From Hyphomicrobium_A sp036559705 (GTDB lineage Bacteria > Pseudomonadota > Alphaproteobacteria > Rhizobiales > Hyphomicrobiaceae): a DNA stretch of 60,921 bases. This document shows positions 7,426 through 15,746 of the stretch, one piece after another. The notes beneath the pieces are model-generated. The model was not told where the DNA came from. It saw only the letters and a program-made list of their open reading frames with translations, and made no database searches. The translations under genes were made by a program, and so were the position numbers. The stretch lies in assembly GCA_036559705.1 (NCBI GenBank), contig DATBSP010000066.1, forward strand, positions 1 to 60,921, in the 5' to 3' direction. The stretch's first letter is position 1; every line of letters begins with the position of its first letter.

Positions 7426-7998
7426 ATGAAGAATGTACTTGCTCGTATCGCCCTGGCGCTGTTCGCCGCTTCGCTACCGCTGATCGCATCGCACGCCGTC
7501 GATGCGCCCCTCGATCTCAAATGGGGGCAGCTCATGCCACCGGCCGAGGCCGTCAAGCCGAAGGCCAAGACGTTCTTCTCCGGGGCGAGCCCTGCACCAG
7601 CAGAAGGTGCCGGTGATGGTCCCGCGCCGCCGCCGCTGCCCGAGGCCGGCTTCATGTCGATCAAGCGCCGGCAGCCGGGCGGTGACCAGCCGCCGCGCGT
7701 GGTGGCGGAGCTCAACGGCAAGCGCGTGCGCATCGGCGGCTACGTGGTGCCGCTCGACTTCGAGGCGACGTCGATCAAGGAGTTCCTGCTGGTGCCGTTC
7801 GTCGGTGCATGCATCCACGTGCCGCCGCCGCCGGCCAATCAGATCGTCTACGTAAAGTCGGGAAAGGGTTTCGAGGTGGCCGGACAGTTCGAGCCGGTAT
7901 GGGTAACGGGCACCATGAAGACTGAGACGGCCTTCACCGGGCTTGCCGACGCGGGCTATTCCATCGATGCCGAAAGCGTCGAGCCTCGGCCCGAGTGA
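7426..7998 (+). CDS. DUF3299 exported protein, last gene of zinc operon
   Basis: A 190-residue protein with a signal peptide (MKNVLARIALALFAASLPLI then ASHAVDA) and the core VRIGGYVVPLDFEATS, FLLVPFVGACIHVPPPPANQ, and VTGTMKTE. The GACIHVPPPPANQ block is characteristic of DUF3299 proteins, which occur at the end of zrg-type operons. The Cys and His in that block could bind metal. The ATG at 7426 has a strong AGAGGAGAAAACG before it and lies 11 bases after the permease stop. The biochemical role is unknown; a part in the same envelope zinc system is inferred from position. Confidence 0.85.
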   Translation: MKNVLARIALALFAASLPLIASHAVDAPLDLKWGQLMPPAEAVKPKAKTFFSGASPAPAEGAGDGPAPPPLPEAGFMSIKRRQPGGDQPPRVVAELNGKRVRIGGYVVPLDFEATSIKEFLLVPFVGACIHVPPPPANQIVYVKSGKGFEVAGQFEPVWVTGTMKTETAFTGLADAGYSIDAESVEPRPE

Positions 7999-8132
7999 CA
8001 GGTCATGTTTCGATGATATGCCGGGAACAGCGCAGCAGCGAAGTCCTTGCTATGGGCGTTGGGCCGCAGACGCTTGCCGAACCAGCGTGATAGAATGCGG
8101 CTGCGATTGATCGCCGGATAAGGAATTCCCCG

Positions 8133-8411
8133 ATGCCTCCCTTTCTTTCCAAGAGCTATGCGGCGACGAAGGAATATGTCAGCGGCACCATTCTCGGCGA
8201 TACCGGCTTCTTCTTCCACTTCTCCGCCTACGTGCTGGTCAACGCCATCCTCATCGCCGTCAATCTGATCTTCACGCCGGACCGGCTGTGGTTCTACTGG
8301 CCGCTGCTTGGCTGGGGCATCGGCATCCTGGCGCACGGCCTCGCCGTCAATTTCTCCGCCGAGGAGAAAGTTCGCCGCCGCGCCCGCACCCGCGGAGCGC
8401 GCAGCGCCTAA
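8133..8411 (+). CDS. 2TM-domain membrane protein
   Basis: A 92-residue protein with two membrane segments: FFFHFSAYVLVNAILIAVNL near 26-48 and WFYWPLLGWGIGILAHGLAV near 54-74. The pattern F-H-x-x-x-Y-x-x-x-N before the first helix and P-x-x-x-W-G-x-G-x-x-x-H in the second is that of the 2TM domain often attached to sensor kinases or found alone. A basic tail (KVRRRARTRGARS) follows. The ATG at 8133 is preceded by GATAAGGAATTCCCCG. The coding region overlaps the converging cNMP-domain gene by four bases. Function unknown. Confidence 0.75.
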   Translation: MPPFLSKSYAATKEYVSGTILGDTGFFFHFSAYVLVNAILIAVNLIFTPDRLWFYWPLLGWGIGILAHGLAVNFSAEEKVRRRARTRGARSA

Positions 8412-8788
8412 GTCTTGCTCAAGCCGGCGGGCTTGCCACGGACGCGCTCGGCCATCAGCCTCATGATCTGCAGCGCGAACTCGGGCTCCTCGGTGATGAG
8501 CGTGAGGAATGTCGGCTTGTCGATGACGGCGACCTCGGTCGGCACGCTGGCCAGGGCTGCGGCGGCACGCGGCGCATCGTCGATCAGCGCCAACTCGCCG
8601 AATATACCGCCGGGGCCGACGCGCTCGAGAATTTTGCCGAAGGTGATGACGTCAACGGCGCCGCTCCGCACGACGTACATCGCCGTTCCCGTATCCTGCT
8701 CGAGGAAGATGCGCTCGCCGGCATCGAAGCGTCGCGTCGGGATGCCGCGCCGCGCCAGCATGCTGAAATCGAAATCGGTGTTGGTCAC
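8408..8788 (-). CDS. stand-alone cyclic-nucleotide-binding domain protein
   Basis: From the GTG at 8788 this encodes 126 residues: TRRFDAGERIFLEQDTGTAM, YVVRSGAVDV, GPGGIFGELALIDDAPRAAA and AVIDKPTFLTLITEEPEFAL. That is a complete cNMP-binding (Crp-type) beta-roll with the phosphate-binding cassette FGELALIDDAPRAA; the Arg that contacts cyclic phosphate is present. No helix-turn-helix follows, so it is not a usual Crp/FNR regulator. The frame continues upstream to 8863, but the added residues look random. It may be a small cNMP sensor working through a partner. The converging gene overlaps by four bases. Confidence 0.75.
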   Translation of the reverse strand: MTNTDFDFSMLARRGIPTRRFDAGERIFLEQDTGTAMYVVRSGAVDVITFGKILERVGPGGIFGELALIDDAPRAAAALASVPTEVAVIDKPTFLTLITEEPEFALQIMRLMAERVRGKPAGLSKT

Positions 8789-8877
8789 AGTCCGCAATGC
8801 CCTGCGCGTCGAATATGCGGAGCAAACTAGCTGAGCAGCGTGCACTGCAACAAGCTGACACAAGGTAGCGTTCGCAG

Positions 8878-10047
8878 TTATGCGCGCGCAAAAAACAGCG
8901 AGATGAAGCGCTCGTAAATGCGCGTCAGCGTCTCGAGATCGGCGAGCGGCACGCGTTCATCGACTTGGTGGATGGTGGAATTGAGCAGACCGAGCTCGAT
9001 CACTGGACAATGATCTTTGATGAAGCGCGCGTCCGACGTGCCGCCGGTGGTCGACAGCTTCGGCGTGTGTCCGGTGATCTCATGTACTGCGACCTGCATA
9101 GTATCGACGAGCGGTCCCGGCTGGGTAACGAACACATCGCCCGTGCCGGAGAAGCTGAGCGAGAAGCGAGCGCCGATTTCCGCCGCCGCTTTCTCGCACG
9201 CCTCGCGCAGCAGCACTTCGAGCTTCGGGCGTGTGTGCGCATCGTTGTAGCGCACGTTGAAGCGCGCGCGGGCCTGCCCCGGGATGACGTTGGTCGCCGT
9301 GTTCGGCGCCGAGATGACGGTGACGACGAGGTGGGACGGCTCGAAGTGCGAGGTACCGCCATCGAGCTTCAGGCCGGACAGGCGGTCGATGATGCGCGCC
9401 AGTTTCGGCACCGGGTTGTCGGCGATGTGCGGGTAGGCGGCATGCCCCTGCTTGCCGTCGACGACAAGGTCGCCATTGAGGGAGCCGCGGCGACCGATCT
9501 TGATCTCGTCACCCACCGTGTGGCGGCTCGATGGCTCGCCCACAACGCAGGCGTGCAGGATCTCGCTGCGTGCCTTCAACCAGTCGAGCACCTTGATGGT
9601 GCCGTTGACGCTGTCGCCTTCCTCATCGCCGGTGATGAGCAGCGAGATCGACCCGGGCAGCTTGCCGCCGCCAACGGCGAGGAAGCGCAGCGCGGCGGCA
9701 ACGAAGCAGGCGATCTCGCCCTTCATGTCGACCGCGCCGCGGCCGTAGAGGACGCCGTTGCGGATTTGCGCAGCGAATGGCGGCACGCTCCAGGCGTCGA
9801 TGTCGCCCGGCGGCACGACGTCGGTATGGCCGGCAAAGCAAAGGTTCGGCCCGGTGTTGCCGAGCCGCGCATAGAGGTTCTCGACGTCCGGAAAGCCCGG
9901 CTCGGAGAACGTCATGCGGTGGCACTCGAACCCGGCGGCGACGAGGACGCCCTCGAGCAGTGTCAGGGCGCCGCCTTCGATGGGGGTCACGCTTTCGCAG
10001 CGGATCAGCGCTTGCGCCAGCGCAACCGGATCGGATGCGGTTGTCAT
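8878..10047 (-). CDS. dapE: succinyl-diaminopimelate desuccinylase
   Basis: A 389-residue M20 metallopeptidase-family enzyme. FAGHTDVVPPGD places the first zinc ligand His at about 74; YGRGAVDMKGEIA carries the bridging Asp near 107; ITGDEEGDS holds the catalytic and ligand Glu residues near 141-142. FIKDHCPVIELGLLNSTIHQ near the end contributes the last His. The length is normal. DapE removes succinate from N-succinyl-L,L-diaminopimelate in lysine and peptidoglycan-precursor synthesis. The start overlaps the stop of the DUF805 gene by four bases (ATGA), and dapD lies upstream in the same run. Confidence 0.95.
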   Translation of the reverse strand: MTTASDPVALAQALIRCESVTPIEGGALTLLEGVLVAAGFECHRMTFSEPGFPDVENLYARLGNTGPNLCFAGHTDVVPPGDIDAWSVPPFAAQIRNGVLYGRGAVDMKGEIACFVAAALRFLAVGGGKLPGSISLLITGDEEGDSVNGTIKVLDWLKARSEILHACVVGEPSSRHTVGDEIKIGRRGSLNGDLVVDGKQGHAAYPHIADNPVPKLARIIDRLSGLKLDGGTSHFEPSHLVVTVISAPNTATNVIPGQARARFNVRYNDAHTRPKLEVLLREACEKAAAEIGARFSLSFSGTGDVFVTQPGPLVDTMQVAVHEITGHTPKLSTTGGTSDARFIKDHCPVIELGLLNSTIHQVDERVPLADLETLTRIYERFISLFFARA

Positions 10048-10508
10048 GCCGGTTGCTGGGCTCCTGCGAGGTGATCGGGACCGTAGCGGTTGGGACCGTT
10101 GGTGCCGCGGATGAATCCGTTATCGACGAATGCGAACAATAGAACGGCGGCCGAGAGCCAGAATGCCACGACGCCGGGGCCGCCGGCAGTCGGATCGATC
10201 GGCAACCCGAAGTGAGGTGCCACAAAGTCGAAGACGCCGACGGCACCGAACGCGTAACCGAGCCACCAAGGCCAGTCACGGTCGCTGAAGCGCTTCACGG
10301 TTATCGCAGTGCCGGGAATGAGCCAGATTAGTTGCCAGATGGTATCGGGCCAGCTCGGCGGCGGCATCGCCTCACTCGTGAACGTCTCGGGATTGAACAG
10401 CAGCGTGCCCAAGATGCTGCCGCAGAACGTGATGACGAAGCCGATCCACCATTGCTTGCGGCTTATGCGGCCATGAAACGTCGTCAGTAGCTGCACAATG
10501 TCTGTCAT
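10044..10508 (-). CDS. DUF805 membrane protein (second paralogue)
   Basis: A 154-residue membrane protein. It starts MTDIVQLLTTFHGRISRKQW, where GRISRKQWW is the DUF805 signature, and continues with PGTAITVKRFSDRDWPWWLG and a final GTNGPNRYGPDHL. Four membrane segments are likely. It overlaps both neighbours by four bases, so it is translationally coupled in the dap operon. It shares about the whole architecture with the gene just upstream (10505-10969), including PPPSWPDTIWQL, FAF(V/I)DNGF and GPNRYGPD, so the pair arose by tandem duplication. Role unknown. Confidence 0.88.
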   Translation of the reverse strand: MTDIVQLLTTFHGRISRKQWWIGFVITFCGSILGTLLFNPETFTSEAMPPPSWPDTIWQLIWLIPGTAITVKRFSDRDWPWWLGYAFGAVGVFDFVAPHFGLPIDPTAGGPGVVAFWLSAAVLLFAFVDNGFIRGTNGPNRYGPDHLAGAQQPA

Positions 10509-10969
10509 GCGGCCTGTACGCTCCTTGCCAGTGGATCGGGGCCGTACCGGTTGGGTCCGTCGGTGCCGCGAACGAACCCATTGTCGATGAATGCGAACAC
10601 GAAGTAGACGAAGAGCGGCATGATAAAGGTCGCCAGCGTGGCAGGTTCAAGCGGGCCGAATAACTGGCGGATGTGCGGACCGAGATAGAGCGCCGCGCCG
10701 AGAGGTGCGAACCAGTAGCCGAGCCAGGCCGGACGGTTGGCGTCCTTGAAGCGCTTCACCGTGATCGCCGTCAGCGGATACAGCAAAGTAAGTTGCCATA
10801 TCGTGTCAGGCCACGAAGGCGGGGGCAATTCCTCGGCAGTGAAGAGCCTGGGGTTGATCAACATCGCGCCGAGCACGTTAGCGACGCCTATTATGGCCAA
10901 TCCAAGCCACCACTTGGCGCGATTGATACGGCGGCTGAAGCTCGTCAGCAATGAGATGAGATCGACCAT
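10505..10969 (-). CDS. DUF805 membrane protein (first paralogue)
   Basis: A 154-residue membrane protein from the ATG at 10969 (MVDLISLLTSFSRRINRAKW). The frame could extend to 11014, but that part would overlap the upstream gene. It has AITVKRFKDANRPAWLGYW, the conserved K-R-F-x-D-x-x-(R/W)-P-x-W-L-G stretch of DUF805, and ends in GTDGPNRYGPDPLARS. In place of the GR(I/L)xR motif it has SRRINRAKWW. Sequence blocks shared with the next gene show a tandem duplication. Four membrane segments are expected. It sits 17 bases after the preceding gene in the dapD-dapE run. Confidence 0.87.
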   Translation of the reverse strand: MVDLISLLTSFSRRINRAKWWLGLAIIGVANVLGAMLINPRLFTAEELPPPSWPDTIWQLTLLYPLTAITVKRFKDANRPAWLGYWFAPLGAALYLGPHIRQLFGPLEPATLATFIMPLFVYFVFAFIDNGFVRGTDGPNRYGPDPLARSVQAA

Positions 10970-10986
10970 CTGAGCACCGGCCCTCA

Positions 10987-11748
10987 TCATCCGTCGGCCC
11001 TCTCGCGCGACCACGCCAGCTCGCCGGCCGATACCGCGGCGGCGCCACGCACGTCCTCGATATCAGTCTCGACGAGGGTGATCTTCTGCCAGATCTTCTG
11101 GCTCAAATTGGTAGTCAACCGCTCGATGTCGCCGACGGCGTCGACCACCGCCGGATCGTGGATCTTCTCGCCGTAGACGGCGGCGGCCTTGCTGGCGAGA
11201 GACAGCATCTCGGAGCAGTAGCTCAAGTACCGCACGAGCTCGTAGCGCGTCATGTCGTGCCCCGGCGAGGAGCTCGTGCGCGGGCCGCCGAGTGCGCTTG
11301 GATCTTTCGTGAGCTGGTGCATGTCAATGACGTGCGCGATGGAGCGGAACTCGTTCAGCGCCTTGAGGACGGCTCCGCGGCGCCAGCGGCTTTCAAGACT
11401 CGAAAGGTAGAATGCAGCGCCGCCCAGAACGATGAGTAAGCTTACGCCGGCGTCGACGCCCTGCATCACGTTGGTGAGCTCGGTTGATGCCTCGAGATCG
11501 AGCGCCTTGGAGGCCAGCCAGGCAATGGTTGCGGCAGCAAGTGCCAGAAGGCACCAGATCGACGCGAGAAGCGGAATGTTCGGCCGTGCGATTTTGTCGG
11601 CGCGCTCCGTAGTCTGCTCGGCCATGACCGTGAGCTCCCGACACACGTTGAGGAGGCCGGAGCCGGGGAAGCGCTCACCGATGCGCGATGACAGCGTCGT
11701 CAACGTCTCGACGATCTTCTGGCTGGCGAGATTACGGTACGAGTTCAT
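10987..11748 (-). CDS. two-helix membrane protein in the dapD-dapE operon, unknown
   Basis: A 253-residue protein from the ATG at 11748 (MNSYRNLASQKIVETLTTLS). Two membrane helices are clear, LLASIWCLLALAAATIAWLA near 54-74 and GVDAGVSLLIVLGGAAFYLS near 92-112. They are followed by a long soluble, helix-rich part with ESRWRRGAVLKALNEFRSIA and HDMTRYELVRYLSYCSEML. The frame is open much further upstream, but only by running antiparallel through dapD, so the shorter start is right. It begins 22 bases after dapD. I do not recognise a named family. Its place suggests a link with lysine/cell-wall precursor synthesis, without direct proof. Confidence 0.8.
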   Translation of the reverse strand: MNSYRNLASQKIVETLTTLSSRIGERFPGSGLLNVCRELTVMAEQTTERADKIARPNIPLLASIWCLLALAAATIAWLASKALDLEASTELTNVMQGVDAGVSLLIVLGGAAFYLSSLESRWRRGAVLKALNEFRSIAHVIDMHQLTKDPSALGGPRTSSSPGHDMTRYELVRYLSYCSEMLSLASKAAAVYGEKIHDPAVVDAVGDIERLTTNLSQKIWQKITLVETDIEDVRGAAAVSAGELAWSRERADG

Positions 11749-11770
11749 TGCGCGACCCTTTGAGCCGGCT

Positions 11771-12625
11771 TCAGTCGCGGAGCAGCTCGTTGATCGAGGT
11801 CTTGGCGCGTGTCTTGGCGTCCACCTGCTTGACGATGACGGCGCAATAGAGATTGGGGCCGGGCGAGCCGTTGGGCAACGGCTTGCCGGCCATGCTGCCC
11901 GAGACCACCACCGAAAACGGTGGCACCTTGCCGAAGAACTTCTCGCCGGTGGCGCGATCGATGATTGTCGTCGAGGCGCCGAGATAGACGCCCATGGACA
12001 AGACCGAGCCCTCGCCAACGATGACGCCCTCGGCCACCTCGGCACGGGCGCCGATGAAGCAGTTGTCCTCGATGATCACCGGGCCGGCCTGCAACGGCTC
12101 CAAGACGCCGCCGATACCGGCACCGCCGGAGATGTGGCAGTTCTTGCCGATCTGCGCGCAACTGCCGACGGTCGCCCAGGTATCGACCATGGTGCCTTCA
12201 TCGACCCGGGCGCCGAGGTTGACGAACGAGGGCAGCAGCACGACGCCGGGTGCGATGTAGGCGGAGCGGCGTACGATGCAGCCGGGGACGGCGCGGAAGC
12301 CGGCGCGGCGGAAATCGTCGGGGCTCATGCCATCGAATTTTGAAGGCACCTTGTCCCACCAGGTTGCCCCCCCGGGTGCACCCGAGATGGCGACCATGTC
12401 GCTCAAACGGAACGACAGCAGCACGGCCTTCTTCAGCCATTGATTGACGGTCCAGCCGCCGGGGCCCTTCTCGGCGACACGCACCTCGCCCTTGTCCAGG
12501 AGGTCGAGCGTCTTTTCGACCGTATCGCGGACGACGCCCGTGGTGGCCGCCGAGATACCCTGGCGCTCTTCCCACACTGCCTCGATCGCGCTCTGCAACT
12601 CGGCGGTGTTCACGTTCTCAGACAT
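11771..12625 (-). CDS. dapD: 2,3,4,5-tetrahydropyridine-2,6-dicarboxylate N-succinyltransferase
   Basis: A 284-residue enzyme from the ATG at 12625, preceded by GGGGAGCCCT. The N-terminal helical domain is followed by left-handed beta-helix (hexapeptide) repeats such as GVVLLPSFVNLGARVDEGTM, GKNCHISGGAGIGGVLEP, and VIVGEGSVLSMGVYLGAST. VDTWATVGSCAQIG and FIGARAEVAEG are conserved DapD blocks. It transfers succinate from succinyl-CoA to tetrahydrodipicolinate, the step that commits to the succinylase branch of DAP synthesis. Heads the operon that ends in dapE. Confidence 0.95.
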   Translation of the reverse strand: MSENVNTAELQSAIEAVWEERQGISAATTGVVRDTVEKTLDLLDKGEVRVAEKGPGGWTVNQWLKKAVLLSFRLSDMVAISGAPGGATWWDKVPSKFDGMSPDDFRRAGFRAVPGCIVRRSAYIAPGVVLLPSFVNLGARVDEGTMVDTWATVGSCAQIGKNCHISGGAGIGGVLEPLQAGPVIIEDNCFIGARAEVAEGVIVGEGSVLSMGVYLGASTTIIDRATGEKFFGKVPPFSVVVSGSMAGKPLPNGSPGPNLYCAVIVKQVDAKTRAKTSINELLRD

Positions 12626-12885
12626 AGGGCTCCCCGGCATCGGCTTTCTCTGGACTGACGGCCCGCGTTGTCGCGCGCGTGCAAAATGCTGTCAATGCGA
12701 ACGATTTCTTATGTCGGGCGCTTCAATTGGATACGCGGCGTTAAATCCCGCTGCTCATAATCGGCCAACTTCCGATGGCGGATTGGCGTTCTTATCTAAA
12801 GGGTTGCGCAGTGTTGCAGAGTGATAGAGTTATCGCCGTCTCCCCATCGGGTACATCCGGGCAATGGCGCGGCCGAGAAGGGTTC

Positions 12886-13299
12886 GTGGCCGAGGCGGCA
12901 GTGCAGTTCGACCGCATCAACGGCACGATCGCTCGCCTAGAGCGTGAGCTCGAGAAATCGCGAGCGACGATCGCCGAGATGGCCGAGGAGGCGAGCCGCA
13001 CGCGGCGCTTTGAGGCGTTCGAGGAAACCCTCAAGAACTCGCGCGACTACAAGATCAGCGACCTGCAGCGCTGCTGCAAGGATATCAAGTCGCGGCTCGA
13101 CACCATCGAGGGCGACAAAACGACGTTCCTCGGGCTGCCCTTCAAGTCGTTCGAGCCGATCAATCGCAAGCTCGGCGAGCTCGGCGCGCTGCAAATGCAA
13201 GTCGATCGGGCCGAGGCAGCCGTGCGTCGCAACGAGGCGCTTTTCTTCGGCGCGCTGGCGGTCGCCGCTGCCGCCCTGGCCTCGCACTACATTTTCTAG
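12886..13299 (+). CDS. coiled-coil protein with C-terminal membrane anchor, unknown
   Basis: The product is helix-rich: FDRINGTIARLERELEKSRA, MAEEASRTRRFEAFEETLKN, then KLGELGALQMQVDRAEAAVR, and a single C-terminal membrane helix ALFFGALAVAAAALASHYIF. It looks like a tail-anchored coiled-coil protein of about 137 residues when started at the GTG at 12886, which has AGAAGGG just upstream. An ATG at 12775 in the same frame would add 37 residues of less regular sequence. It converges on tlpA with a four-base overlap. No named family recognised. Start uncertain, coding status likely. Confidence 0.65.
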   Translation: MAEAAVQFDRINGTIARLERELEKSRATIAEMAEEASRTRRFEAFEETLKNSRDYKISDLQRCCKDIKSRLDTIEGDKTTFLGLPFKSFEPINRKLGELGALQMQVDRAEAAVRRNEALFFGALAVAAAALASHYIF

Positions 13300-13943
13300 A
13301 GTTGCGCCTCGATTAGGCGCTTGGCTTCCGGACTGTCCCAATGGGCCGGGCCGATGAGCCGGCCGATCTCGCGGCCTTGCGGGTCGATGAGGATCGACGT
13401 CGGCATGCCGATCACCTTCAGCCGCGTTCCCTCCTTGGCGGTCGGGTCGGCGAAGGGTTTCAGCTTCTCTGCCTTGATGTCGCTGAGGAATTTGCGGGCT
13501 CCGTCGATGCCGGACTTGTCGACCGCCAGTGCCACGACCTCGAACTTGTCGGAACCGAGCGCCGCCTGCAGCCGGTCGAGCGCCGGCATCTCCTGCCGGC
13601 AGGGCGCGCACCACGTCGCCCACACGTTAAGCAGCACGACCTTGCCGTGGAAGCCGGCGAGGCTCGCCTCGGCGCCGCTGCCGTTAACAAATCGGATGTC
13701 GGGAAGCGCCTCGGGCTGCGGCTTGAAGACAAAGGTAGTCATGGCGCCGGTGGCCAGGGGGTGCGCCGCCGTCTTAACGGCCGGGGCCGGTGCCTCGGCT
13801 GATGGCGGCGCCACCGTTTGATTGTCAGGCCGGCCCAACGTGACGTATACCGCCGCGAAAGCGGCCAGCGCCGATAGTGCGGCGAGCCACACATAATTTG
13901 CCATCGAGCGGTCTTGCTTTTCTACCGGCGGCTGATCGCTCAT
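13296..13943 (-). CDS. tlpA: TlpA-family thiol:disulfide oxidoreductase
   Basis: A 215-residue protein with an N-terminal membrane anchor (NYVWLAALSALAAFAAVYVT, about 16-36), a Pro/Ala linker and a thioredoxin domain. VVLLNVWATWCAPCRQEMPA puts the active-site WCAPC at 111-115. The cis-Pro loop is GMPTSILIDPQGREIGRLIG. The domain should face the periplasm and reduce disulfides, in rhizobia for cytochrome oxidase assembly. The ATG at 13943 fits the anchor; an upstream frame to 13967 adds only eight residues. It is divergent from argH across 53 bases, a common arrangement in related genomes as I recall it. Confidence 0.92.
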   Translation of the reverse strand: MSDQPPVEKQDRSMANYVWLAALSALAAFAAVYVTLGRPDNQTVAPPSAEAPAPAVKTAAHPLATGAMTTFVFKPQPEALPDIRFVNGSGAEASLAGFHGKVVLLNVWATWCAPCRQEMPALDRLQAALGSDKFEVVALAVDKSGIDGARKFLSDIKAEKLKPFADPTAKEGTRLKVIGMPTSILIDPQGREIGRLIGPAHWDSPEAKRLIEAQL

Positions 13944-13996
13944 GTGCCTTCTTTCGCCGAACGCCATCGACCGGCCCCTGACGGAGCACCAAAGCC

Positions 13997-15406
13997 GTGA
14001 CGGACAAGCCTGCTAACCGCATGTGGGGCGGCCGTTTCACGGCATCGCCCGCCGAGATCATGGAGGAGATAAACGCCTCCATCGGCTTCGACAAGCGTTT
14101 GGCCCCCCAGGACATCCGCGCCTCGCAGGCGCACGCCGCGATGTTGGCCGAGCAGGGCATCATCGGCAAAGACGACGCGGCGGCCATCATCAAGGGCCTC
14201 GACGCCGTCATGGCCGAGATCGACAGCGGCAAGATGGGTTTCTCGCGGGCGCTGGAAGACGTGCACATGAACATAGAGAGCCGCTTGAAAGAGATGGTCG
14301 GCACGCCCGCCGGGCGGCTGCATACGGCGCGCTCGCGCAACGATCAGGTGGCCACCGACTTCAAACTCTACGTGCGCGAACGTCTCGATGCGCTCGACGC
14401 GGCGCTGGCGGCACTGCAACTGGCATTCGTCCGCAAGGCCGAGGCACATGCAGGGACCGTCATGCCCGGCTTCACGCATCTGCAGCCGGCGCAGCCCGTC
14501 ACCTTCGGCCATCACCTGCTCGCCTACGTCGAGATGCTCTCCCGCGACCGCGGGCGGCTCGCCGACGCACGCGCCCGGCTCAACGAGTGCCCGCTCGGCT
14601 CAGCGGCGCTCGCCGGCACCTCATTCCCCATCGATCGGCAGGCGACAGCGAAGGCGCTCGGCTTCGACAAGCCGACCGACAACTCGCTCGACAGCGTCTC
14701 CGACCGTGACTTCATCCTGGAGACGCTCGCCGCCGCCTCCATCTGCGCCGTGCACCTGTCGCGCTTCGCCGAGGAGATCGTGTTGTGGTCGACGCCGCAG
14801 TTCGGCTTCATCAAGCTCAGCGACAAATTCACCACCGGCTCCTCCATCATGCCGCAAAAGCGTAACCCCGACGCCGCCGAGCTGACGCGCGCCAAGGTCG
14901 GCCGCATCGCCGGCGCCTTTCAGAGCCTGCTCATCGTCATGAAGGGGCTACCGCTCGCCTATTCGAAGGACATGCAGGAGGACAAGGAGGTTGCCTTCGA
15001 TGCCCTCGACAGCCTCGGTCTCGCCATTGCCGCCACCACCGGCATGGTCGAGGACATGCAGCCGCAGGAGAAGGCGATGCTGGCCGCAGCCGGCGGGGGG
15101 TATTCGACCGCCACCGACCTTGCCGACTGGCTGGTGCGAGTGCTGAAAATGCCGTTCCGCGATGCCCATCACGTGACAGGGCGGATCGTCGCCGCAGCGG
15201 AAGCGCAGAATCTACCTCTGGATAAACTGCCTCTGGCGGCCATGCAGGCGGTCGAACAGCGTCTAACGGGCGACGTTTTCTCGGTTCTGAGCCCCGAAAA
15301 GTCGGTCGCCAGCCGCGTGAGTCATGGGGGAACTGCGCCACAGAACGTCCTGAAAATGGCGCAAGACTGGCGGAAGCGGTTGGAAAAGGCCCCCGCCAGG
15401 GGCTAG
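13997..15406 (+). CDS. argH: argininosuccinate lyase
   Basis: A 469-residue fumarase/aspartase-superfamily enzyme. RMWGGRFTASP at the N-terminus, EDVHMNIESRL, LHTARSRNDQVATDFKL near 110, TVMPGFTHLQPAQPVTFGHH near 155, and the signature GSSIMPQKRNPDAAEL near 280 (with the flexible catalytic-loop Ser) are all present. It splits argininosuccinate into arginine and fumarate. The start is a GTG at 13997. It is followed by the small lipoprotein gene lptM and lysA on the same strand. Confidence 0.96.
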   Translation: MTDKPANRMWGGRFTASPAEIMEEINASIGFDKRLAPQDIRASQAHAAMLAEQGIIGKDDAAAIIKGLDAVMAEIDSGKMGFSRALEDVHMNIESRLKEMVGTPAGRLHTARSRNDQVATDFKLYVRERLDALDAALAALQLAFVRKAEAHAGTVMPGFTHLQPAQPVTFGHHLLAYVEMLSRDRGRLADARARLNECPLGSAALAGTSFPIDRQATAKALGFDKPTDNSLDSVSDRDFILETLAAASICAVHLSRFAEEIVLWSTPQFGFIKLSDKFTTGSSIMPQKRNPDAAELTRAKVGRIAGAFQSLLIVMKGLPLAYSKDMQEDKEVAFDALDSLGLAIAATTGMVEDMQPQEKAMLAAAGGGYSTATDLADWLVRVLKMPFRDAHHVTGRIVAAAEAQNLPLDKLPLAAMQAVEQRLTGDVFSVLSPEKSVASRVSHGGTAPQNVLKMAQDWRKRLEKAPARG

Positions 15407-15498
15407 AACTGGCAGGGAACGGCCGGGTGCCCCAGTTCCGCCTCAGCGGTGGAGTGCCTTGGCCTTTCGGCTGTTTTGCCACTGGGATCGGTCGGGAC

Positions 15499-15720
15499 AT
15501 GCGCGTAACGTTGACACCGAAGGCGATGGTTGCCGCGTTGATGGCGGCCGGGCTGTGCCTCGGGTTCGGCGGCTGTGGTGTCCGCGGCTCGCTCGATCCA
15601 CCGCCGTCCGCGAAGGCCACCGGCACCGCTAGGTCGGCCGAAGCCAGCGGGACGCAGCCCGAATCCGCCGCTCCACCCAAGCCGCACGACGGCTTTATCC
15701 TCGATCCGCTGCTGCGCTAA
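15499..15720 (+). CDS. lptM: LptM-like small lipoprotein
   Basis: A 73-residue protein from the ATG at 15499. A hydrophobic signal (MVAALMAAGLCLGFGG) leads to the lipobox ending in GGC, followed by GVRGSLDPPP, the short motif after the lipidated Cys that marks LptM/YifL lipoproteins encoded beside lysA. In E. coli, LptM helps oxidative maturation of LptD in the outer membrane. The tail is Ala/Pro-rich and ends HDGFILDPLLR. Its place between argH and lysA is the usual one. The frame can be traced upstream to 15427, but only the later start gives a proper signal peptide. Confidence 0.85.
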   Translation: MRVTLTPKAMVAALMAAGLCLGFGGCGVRGSLDPPPSAKATGTARSAEASGTQPESAAPPKPHDGFILDPLLR

Positions 15721-15746
15721 TGCGAATCGGGCGCTAAAAGCCCGCC

